A stretch of DNA of 64,000 nucleotides. It comes from Aradus depressus (taxonomy: Eukaryota; Arthropoda; Insecta; Hemiptera; Aradidae). The position numbers and the translations under genes are program-made. Below, in pieces: positions 31,480-41,600 of this stretch. Numbering within the stretch: position 1 is the stretch's first letter; every line of letters starts with the position of its first letter. The notes beneath the pieces were generated by a model. It was not told the origin of the DNA. It searched no databases and saw only the letters and a list, made by a program, of their open reading frames with translations. The DNA lies in assembly GCA_963662175.1 (NCBI GenBank), contig OY759218.1, forward strand, positions 6,688,001 to 6,752,000, given 5' to 3'.

Positions 31480-32571
31480 CTAAACTATAAAGGATATCAC
31501 TAGAAATTCGAATAAAAAAGTAAAAAACAAAAGTTTTCAAATGAACTGAGACGGAAAGTCTTATATAGAATTTTCTATTGAAGGATTTAGTTTAAACTAT
31601 TTTTAATATTTTATTAGATAGTTTTGTTTATTTTACTCCCTAATTTACTTATCTTTTTTTTAATTATTGCACAAATTACCTATTATAATTTAAATATTCA
31701 AAAGAATGAAACAATTTATTATGGTTAATTACTATTCAATAAGCATTTCTTTATTCAATAATTGTATTTAAAAGTCGGTATCAAATATTGAAACGCAGAA
31801 CAAAAGTTCGCGATTACGTCTAAAATACGACAGAAGCGAAACATCCCAGAAGCTCATCATTGGAACTTTGAACCTTCCGTAATAAAGTGAGAGCGGCGGG
31901 AGATTTCACTAACAGCCCACCAGAGTGCGACTGCTACCTTGATATAATGTAGTTTTCAGAAATAATAAATTTCTTTAATCTATTCTCCTTAATACTAATA
32001 AATGTTGCTCCAATTTAATTGAAGTAGTCACTAGAATACCTTAGACAGTCAAATTATAACTTAATTTATTATTTAGTTTCATATGTTTTAGAAACTTTTA
32101 ATATCAGTCAGAGACATGAGTATTACAACTTAAAAAACTGATCTGTTATTTCTGCACTTAATTCTTTTTGCGAAAGCCATATATTCACTATTCATGTACA
32201 ATAATAATCCTTTTAAAATTTAGATATTTCCTAAATTAACTAGTGAACTCACTGGTTGAACCCTAGTCGCGGGAGTTTTGAATTGAGAAGATGGAAAGGT
32301 TGAATAGGACAAGATGTAAACACTTTACTGGTCGATACTAATACAAAAGTATACCATTAAAAATTGAAACAATTATTAGTTCAATAATAATAAATAGATC
32401 CCAAGCTACAGTTGTACTTCTGTAACCCATATTCGAAGTAATGCATCGTGTTACCGATTAATCTTGGAGCTGCCCCAAAATCGACCATAACGCTGTTAAA
32501 GTTGTGGAGGTTATAGTCGTTCTCATGGTTAATTTGATATTTGGAGTTACTGAAAAGTATTTCTATTTGAA
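31480..32571. promoter_or_regulatory. Intergenic region between two divergent genes (presumed shared promoter region)
   Basis: This 1.09-kb spacer between the ATG of the minus-strand gene and the tsr2 ATG is free of the SINE, family R and hammerhead repeats that fill most of the window. Both 5'UTRs and promoters should lie here. I see no convincing TATA or other core element that can be placed with confidence. Confidence 0.35.
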
Positions 32572-32637
32572 ATGTCAGACAATAGTGAAATAAGGCGTTT
32601 AATTGGAGTTTTATTAAATAATTGGACTGGTTTAAAA
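32572..32637 (+). CDS. tsr2: tsr2 coding exon 1
   Basis: Starts at ATG 32572-32574 (MSDNSEIRRLIGVLLNNWTG then LK), 22 codons, phase 0. The donor is AAA before GTACGG, not the best consensus, but it is the only join that keeps the frame open into exon 2 and preserves the TSR2 alignment. A nearby alternative GTAATT puts a stop in frame. Confidence 0.75.
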
Positions 32638-35600
32638 GTACGGATAAGTAATTATTCAAATAAATATTATCACATTCCTGTAATGGTTTATTTGGTCATT
32701 ATTACCATTAAACATTTCTAATTTTCCCATAAATATAATTTACAATTTATGGTTTTAGGCTTTGGCACTTTTTAAAGTTTCCTATTTTGTATATTACATA
32801 CGCAGCTGAACATCATTCTTATAATTTTTACTATCATTCCTTTCTGTTGGAATATTTTAGTTGTATTAAGATTCATGATTACTAAATTGAATCTTATATG
32901 AATGGTATTTATTGTATTTATAGTGTAAAAAACTTTCTATTAACATTTTATTGTTCATATCTGTACAGAGTAAATTTACTTGAATAATTTTAGTGTTCAT
33001 TTTGATATTTAGTTTGCGCTGTTGAATAATATATTTAGGCGTATTGTGAGATAGGATTTGTCTATTTTTTATATCAGAGTAAATATATAAGATTACTTAG
33101 TACACACGAAATTTGCCACGCTTTAATAAATGTTTCGGCTTATTATAGATTTTTATCAAATGTATAATAGTTAATGCTAGTGAGAAATGTGCGTGTTATC
33201 TTAGAAATAACGCTGTTTAAAAAAACCTTTTCTATGATTCTTAACAGATTCAAATGAAATTTTATATTTTTCCTAATGCCAAAGGTTTTTGAATGAATCA
33301 CAGTTTTATATTTTAAAATAAGATGTGTGTTCCTAATGAATACAATTTCTAATCATATTCCAGTTCCTAATCACAAAAATAATATTAAAAATGAATGTGT
33401 ATATTTTTGTTTATAAATTGAGCAGTTTATGCACATATAATTTCATATATTTTTCCACAGATTTATAAATTGTTGAATGTCAAAGTTTGTTTATATCTCT
33501 AAAATGTTAATTTTAATTATGTGAATTTTATTTTTTCAGATTGTTATGTATGAAGGTGGTCATTCTAGCGTTGATATCAATCAAAAGTTGGGACGATTAA
33601 TAGATGTTTTTACTTCTGCGTTAAATTCCGCAGGTATGTTTTTAAAATATAATATAATATGTTATATTGTGTGGCATGTTAAAAAGAATTCCTGATATTA
33701 TCTACATAATATCAAACTTTAATATTTAATTCCACCATGTACGCTCTTCTTAAAAGAATTTTTTACTTCGATTTTGTATTTGGCCATTGACCTTTGCGCC
33801 AAATGCCAAATTATGGATATATTTTCATGAATACCCAAAATACTGATTATAGGGTAGACATTGGATCTAAAAAAAAACAACAACTATAAACTCTCCACTG
33901 GACTAGGCATTTAGCCATTGTCTTGAGTGTCACTAGAGGTTGTGCAAAAAGCCTTAAAAAGGTCATATTCTTCCTAAAATAATAACTTATTAAAATAATT
34001 TTCATCATTTTTCTTAATTTACCCTTCTTTTATCTTCAACGCAATAATAATTTTTTTAAATGAAATCTTATCTTACTATAAATGGTAAGTAGTCATCATG
34101 TAGTATATTTTTGGTCCAAAAGAGTACCTGGGCTGTTAATTATGATACTGAAATGAAAAACCTTTTCTGAACGAAGGCTTTATTTGGCATATTGAAACGA
34201 GAATCAAACTGAATGAATATAAAAGTGTAACATATGATATAGTGGAGATCATATGATATAATTTAAAATCAGACGTAATCAGCGAGGTAGCTGGGAGGTC
34301 GGCGGGCCCTGGTAGAGCGCCTGAGGAGAGGCTGGTTAGCCTCGGGGAGCGGACTTGGGAGCTGCCTCCATGTGTCTTCAACAGGACTCCCCGCTGCCTC
34401 CAGTTCGCTCTGTGCTTGTTTAGAGTTCTCAGGGAATGCTTCCGTCGGTCCAGCTGGAGCCAAGTCCCGGATTGATATAGTAGACTCGGTGCCGTTGGGC
34501 AACCTAACATGCGCATAGTTCGGGTTGGCTTCCATGAGATGCGCTTCTTCAACCAGTGGTTCGTACTTGCTTGCTCTAGCATGCCTTCTTATAAGTACGG
34601 GACCAGGTGAGCTTAGCCAGGAGGGTAGAGATACCCCGTAGTAAGACTTACGTTGATGTCTGAACATGCGCTCATGAGGGGTTTCATTAGTCGCTGTGCA
34701 GAGGAGGGAGCGAATGGAATGAAGCGACTCTGATAGGACTGATTCCCACCGGTCCACATTCAGCCTTTTGGAACGGAGAGCTAGGGTCATCGTTTTCCAA
34801 ATTATGCCGTTGTACCTTTCGACCTGGCCGTTGCCTTGAGGGTTGTAGGGTGTTGTGCGGCTGGTGGCTATTCCTTGGCGGTGAAGGAAGTTTTTCACAT
34901 CTTGTGACATGAAGGAGGTCCCTCGGTCAGTATGCACATACGATGGGAAACCAAAAATGGAGAACAATTGTTGGAGGTTTTTTATTACAGTGGAGGCTGT
35001 CATATCAGCACAGGCGAAGACAAACGGGAACCGTGAAAACTCGTCTATCACCGTCGGGATGTAGCGGTTTCGCGAGGTAGATGGCAAAGGGCCCTTGAAA
35101 TCTATGTTGAGGCGCTCGAACGGAGCGGTGGCCTTGATTAGCTTGCCTTCATTCTTGTAGAATTGGGGCTTCAGTTCCGCACATTGAGGGCATGTAGCTG
35201 TCAACCTTTTGACATCGTCCACCGAATATGGTAGGTTCTTAGTTCGCACCCAATGGTAGAATCGAGTGACACCCGGGTGACACAATTCGACATGTAGATT
35301 GTACAAATTCTTGCCGCCTAATCCCTCTAGTGTAGAGCATACCCTAGACAAAGCATCCGCTGCCACGTTATCTTTCCCCGGGCGGTATATAATGTCAAAT
35401 TTGAAAGGGGAGAGCTCCAGTCTCCATCGGGATATCTTTTCGTTCTTTATTTTACTAGAGTGCTTCATGTCAAACATGAAAGCGACAGACCGCTGATGAG
35501 TAATAAGTTTGAAATGTCGACCCATAAGATAATGTCTCCACTTGCGTAAAGCCTCAACGATGGCATAGGCTTCTTTTTCTACCGCCGAGTGATGCTGCTC

Positions 35601-38600
35601 ACAGTTAGACAAAGTCCTGGAGAAGAACGCCACTGGCCTATCGGATTGCGACAAGGTAGCCCCAATAGCAAAATTGGAGGCGTCAGTTTCGACAATAAGC
35701 GTGTTGTTCTCATCAATAGTACTCACAGTCGATTTTCCTATATCTTGTTTCAGGGCTTCGAAATTACTCAGAACATCATGAGGCATGGGAAACGTTTTAC
35801 ACTGAGCGAGGGGTCGTATCTTTTCGGAAAACCCTTTGATCCATTTCGAATAATGAGAAAACATACCCATGGCCCTGCGAAGAGTAGCGACATCCCGTGG
35901 GGGTGGAAGGTCGAGAAGCGGTCGAAGCCGCTCAGGGTCCGGCTTGATACATCTGTTAGAACAGTATAACCTAGAATGTTTATTGCGCGCGCCGAGAACT
36001 TACATTTGTCCCTGTTCAGAGTAAGATTGTATTTTTCAGCTACTTCTAAGAATTTTCTTAAATTGGAGTCGTGCTCCTCCTGACTCTTCCCGCAGACAGT
36101 CAGGTCATCCAAATAAGCAAAAGTGGCTTCCAAGCCCTCGGCGCGGATTATGTTATCGATAGCTTGCTGAAAACACGCAACCCCATTCGTCACACCAAAG
36201 GGTATCCTTCGGAACTGATACAACCTCCCACAAGCCTCAAAGGCGGTGTACTTCTTTTCACACTCCTGGATTGGGATTTGATGGTAGGCGGAACGGAGAT
36301 CAATTGAACTAAAAACTTCATAGTTTGACACTGATTGCACCAAATCCTCAATCCGGGGAAGGGGAAACGCATTGAGGAGGGTATATCGGTTTATTGTCTG
36401 AGAATAGTCGATCACCATCCGCTTTTTGTGATTCATGCTAGAGGTGACCAAAACTTGGGCTCGCCACGGAGACTGACTCTCCTCTATTATACCGTCTTCT
36501 AAGAGTTTGGTGATTTCCCGCCTAACAAATTCAGCATCTTCTCTAGTGAGTCTACGAGATTTTGTGGCGATAGGTCTGCAATCAGACACCAGATTGGCAA
36601 ACAATGAGACTGGAGGCACACTGGCAGCTGTTAGACTACAGATAGAGAGAGGTTCTTTAGGACCCCCGAAGTTAACCTCAACCTTGGCGTGGTGCTGCAG
36701 AATGTCATGCCCAACAATCACATCAGCACATAAGCCTTCGAGAACGGCTAGACTTACATTCGTATGTAAATGACCCATGAGTGAAAGATTGACCCTGCAT
36801 GTCCCCTTAACAGAGGATTTCAATGAGGAAGCGGCCATGGAAACAGTACCCTGAGCAGGAAAAATGCGAAGTTTGTGCGATGTTACGTACCTTCTGCTGA
36901 TGAAGCTCTCTGAGCTACCGGTATCCACCAGCGCATCAGCCAGTTGATCATCCACCTTGACTCTCACAGTTGACTTCAGAAGAGAGGAAGGAGCAGCAGC
37001 CAGGGTGGAAGCAACTACATTTCGAGGTCGATCGGAAGATTTGCATACCGCCGCATAATGCCCCCGTTTGTCGCATTTATGGCAGGTAACATTCTTTGCT
37101 GGACATTTCACGCGGGGATGCCTGCCTCGCCCACAAAAAAAGCATTTGGGTGCAGTAGCAGCCGAGGTGGGCGACCCATCTTCTTGGGACTCCTCAGAAA
37201 GGTCATCTTTGGATAATTTATTTATAATGGGGCCAGAAGAAGCGTATACATCGGCTTGCTGCTGAGCCATCTCTAATGACAGGGCCTGTCGAATAGCATC
37301 TTCGAGCGAGAGGGAAAAATTCTCGAGAAGGCGTTGTCGGATATGAGGCGACAATAGCCCACTGATAAAAGAGTCACGAATATATTCGTTTCTATTCTGC
37401 TCAGCAGAGACTGCTCTGAAATTACAGTCTTTGCTAAGCAGAAATAGTTCTTGAGAATATTGGTTAATGTTCTCACCTGTTAACTGCCGTCGAGTGGCTA
37501 GGACATGCCTCGCAAATATCTCATTGCGGGGCTTCACGTAAAGCGCCTGAAGGATAGCGATGGCCCGGTCGTACTGCTCACTCTCGCTTACATATTCATA
37601 TACGCTCGGGGAGATGTAATTGATGAGCAGCTCCAGCTTCTGATCTTCCTCCACCTTCGAGGCCTTCACGAAGCTCTGGAACGTCCGGAACCAATGAGTT
37701 CACTTTTGAGCTGCAGCGGCTTCATTAGGGTCGAGTTGGAGACGTTCCGGGCGAAATCATTTTTCCATAGTTTTCAATATGCCAAATAAATTGAAATGAA
37801 AAACCTTTTCTGAACGAAGGCTTTATTTGGCATATTGAAACGAGAATCAAACTGAATAAATATAAAAGTGTAACATATGATATAGTGGAGATCATATGAT
37901 ATAATTTAAATTAAATCATCTCAGATACCATTCATATCCTTTTTTTTTAATTCATGAGATCTATTCTTAAATTAAAAATACATTATATCAGTTCATATGA
38001 GTTAACATTTTCTGAGCTTATGAGAATATAATATATTATGTCATTTTAAATATATTATAAAAGTGTATCTTATTCTTTAAATTTTAAATTATATTTTATA
38101 CTAACCTTATTTTATTTATTATTTGGCTATATATGTTATAAATAGCAAATGTAATACATTTCTGCCTTTTATAATAGAGTAATATATTGCCAGCCCTATA
38201 AGTGCTATGGGTGCATTTTAGTTGCGTTATTTGTCACAGCGTCCATTTACTTTTTTAGGCCCATGTAATCAGATCTATTTTTACTTCCTGAGCTAGACGT
38301 ATAGGGAAAGTTATGCAATCGGTCAGAAATTCAACGTTTTCAACGGAATTTCACGTCTTCCTACACATTGATTAAAAAAAAAAAGTGTGTGTGTGAACAC
38401 GTATTTTACTCCTGATAGAATGAATGTATCGACTCGAAATTTTATGTGTGTATCTTGATCTCCGTAACGACGACATCTATTGATTTTCAACCAAATCAGC
38501 CATAGGAAAGGGGGGCTTACACAAAAACTCCAATTATAATGAATGCATTATTAAGACGAAATTTCACATGGAAATTTAAAATCCCATAAGTACGACACTG

Positions 38601-41600
38601 CTTAATTTTCAGCTGAATCGACCGAAGGGGAGCGATGGTCAACAAAGAAAAAAAAACAGGTTCTCGGATGTGTGTTTCACCTCTGCACCCTATATCAGAG
38701 AAAATTTCTGAGCCGTGTCTTAGGAATCTACAAAGATGTAACTAAGTGCTGCCCTTAAGGCCCACACGGCAAACTTCCGAGCATGATATGAGTATCAATA
38801 GTAATAATATCACAAAAGAAGGCATTTTATTCAGTACAGAATTATTTATTCATTTAATTGGATTTAATCTATACATAGATTTCTAATTGATATGCGAATG
38901 CACATATGTCACATAGCCTATTTTTTTAATGTTGTTTTAAAACTACTGCATGTAAAATTTCACGCCGTCCTTCGGATGGGACGTTAAGCGATGGTCCCGA
39001 GCCTGTACGATGTCAGGTACTCGTTAAAGACCCCTACTCTAGATGAATAAAAATTAAGGGTAGGCAAAATTTAGGACTCCCACAGTAGAGTCGGGCTCAT
39101 GTCCACCAGAGTGACGAAAGAGCGCTCTGGTAGTAGGCGATATGACCTCGTAGTTAAAGCCCGAGTCATAAAACCTAACCTAACTTAAAGTTTAGTGTGA
39201 GGGTTCACAAGTTCCTATGTAAGTCAACTAGATATATTATATAGATTTTTATTCCAACGATCGGTTCATTTTGGAGGGAGATGAAAAACTTAGTTGATTT
39301 ATTCGTGCTGTGGAAGTACATTGCCGGTGTTTCACTGATGATTTTATAAACATATAAATAATTATTAAAATACTTTTATCATAATTTCATTATGAATATC
39401 CAGTTGGAGAATAAGTAGCTTCATACTATTTTCTAATATATTTTTTTTTTGGTTTTAACGATTTTTTAACTATATTTTTTATTTGTCATCCTAGATTTTT
39501 TTACATTAAAGTAAATATATGTTTCTTTTTTTTTTAGGTATGGGATGCACCCCTGAAGACTTAGCTGATGGTATTCAAGATTTTATGGATTCTGAATTTG
39601 ATACTATTCTTGAAGATGATTCTGACATGCAGTTGGCTTCAGATGCATTTACTATCTACTCTATGTGGTGCAATAATGAAACTGAAAAGTTAAATTTATT
39701 TATATCAAAATTTGAAGTTACTAGTAGTATATTAAATGAAGTTAAACATGACACATCTAGATATTTGAAGGTAAGGGAAAAACGCTCAGCTTGTATTGAT
39801 GTTCTCACAAATACGACCTAACTGTTAGTCCGAGACAGGCATATTACTCGTATGAGTAATATTAATTACTTATATCTTCATCTAGTATTCATTATATTAC
39901 ATTCAGTATTACTCATAATTAGGGCTGTGATTTATATGCATTTATATATTTTTTTATATTAACTTCAGCATCCCGTTTAAACATTATCTTTACATTTTGG
40001 TCCATATACAGGGTGTATCGCAAGCAGATGACAATACTCGGGGGGGTGAATGCCCCACTCAAGTACACTAAGGAACCTGGGTAATAAAAATCCGTTTCAA
40101 CTTAGTGTAGAAAAAAATTAGATTTTTAATTTTTTTGACGATAACCACGTTTTTTAGCAAAATATCACTTTTTGGTTAAGATAAAGTGAAATCTGACTAC
40201 ACTGTCTTAATGTACGTTAAATTTCCTAATAGGTGACATGTGTTTTGACATGAAAATAGAAAAGATTGAAATACGAGCTAACGTTTATTTCAAAATGAAC
40301 ACCTGTTTAAATTGTTTGGCAAATTTTCAGTTTACCTTAATTTGTTTTCTCTATTCGCTAGGATGTCCCAAATTCACCAAAAGTTAGCAAAAATATGGCT
40401 CTTTAAAAATACCTAATGTTGTTCTTCATTGTCGACCATTGCTGGAGTGAGACAGCAGAGAAGATGAAAAACATGGATAAACCTAACTTACACAAAGCGA
40501 GACTTTTTATAAAATTAACTAATTCATTATTTAAAAAAATTGAAATTATTACATTAATCTTTCAGAGATGAAAAAATGTTTTATACTGTGTTTTGGAAAA
40601 ATTATAACAATTGCTGAAACAGACCTCCATCTTCTCATAATTGACTCCTCGTTAGAACGGATGTGGTGGCCCGTTGAATCTCAAGCCTGTTTGTTCCCAT
40701 CTCCTCACAAATGTCTCTCAACCGAATCTTTGCGCAAAACTGTTTATTGGATCTAATAATGTTAGTCTAACGTTTGTTTTCAGTTTCAAAATCCATTTTA
40801 CCGATTAGGATCATTTTTATTTATTTTTTACTCTCTAATCCTCAACAGAAGCCAACATTAGGGAAAACAAAAATAACTTTATTTACTCAGAGGAAATAAT
40901 TAATTAATTATTATTTCAGACAATAATAGTAATTTGGTGAATTTAGAACATCCTAGCCCTTTTATTGAGATGAGTGCATTCCAGAAACTCCAATCTTTCT
41001 CTTGAATTCATTGCGTTCATATTGCGAATTTTTTATTCTGACTACTTAAATAATTTATTCTCGGAACTGTTTTTTATGCCCATTTCCCCTATTCTTTCTT
41101 ATTCTTTTCTAAGTCGATCAGTTCAGTTTTAAACGTTTAGGTGAAAAGAACTTGGAGGTGGTGAACGAAGAGTCAGCGGTTGAATTGAGCCCAATGGATA
41201 TTGGGGTTTTCAATTATACGGCAGTAAGCTGAATACTATAGTTTATTTTATTCTATAGATATTTTTTTTCCTTTGCAGCCTTTCGAATATTTAATAAAAA
41301 TATTCGAAAGGCTGCAAAGGAAAAAATAATATATTATATTATTATTATATTAAATATACTTACTTACTCCGTTGGCGACGAACCCTGAAGATCCTTAGCC
41401 GCCCACACTAGCCTTCTCCACCGCGATCTGTCGTGCGCCACCGGTCGCCAGTTCACCACGTGGTGTTCCACAGCATCCTTCTTCACCAGGTCAGCCCACT
41501 TCAGCCTTGGTCTTCCTCGTGATCTGGCTCCTTGGACCTGAGCGTCCATGATGCGTCCTATGGCTGTCTGCTGTCCGCTTCTCACCACGTGTCCAGCCCA

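Larger units (their letters stand above)
34149..37923 (-). mobile_element. Ty3/gypsy LTR retrotransposon, CsRn1/Kabuki-like, inactivated
   Basis: Antisense copy inside tsr2 intron 2. Short LTRs (about 123-132 bp) at 34149-~34271 and 37792-37923 differ at one base over their shared 119 bp plus a 4-bp indel near the outer end. The 5-bp duplication GATAC flanks both sides (34144-34148 and 37924-37928). Between them, on the minus strand, are Gag with two zinc knuckles, an aspartic protease, RT, RNase H and an integrase, in Ty3/gypsy order. The RT text (DYSQTINRYTLLNAFPLPRI, YTAFEA, FGVTNGVACFQ) is most like the CsRn1/Kabuki lineage. Breaks: nonsense codons near the Gag start (37757-37759, 37700-37702), a frame change between RT and RNase H near 35960, and an altered RNase H residue. 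Confidence 0.9.

Noticed and set aside
33120..33170. Another hammerhead in tsr2 intron 1 flank (AAGCCGAAACATT block on the minus strand), also one at ~54080
   Set aside because: GAAA and half of a stem are present but the CTGANGA strand is not; too decayed to call.
37772..37840. Inverted repeats suggesting a DIRS-type retroelement
   Set aside because: The element encodes a DDE integrase and has direct LTRs with a 5-bp duplication, so it is Ty3/gypsy.
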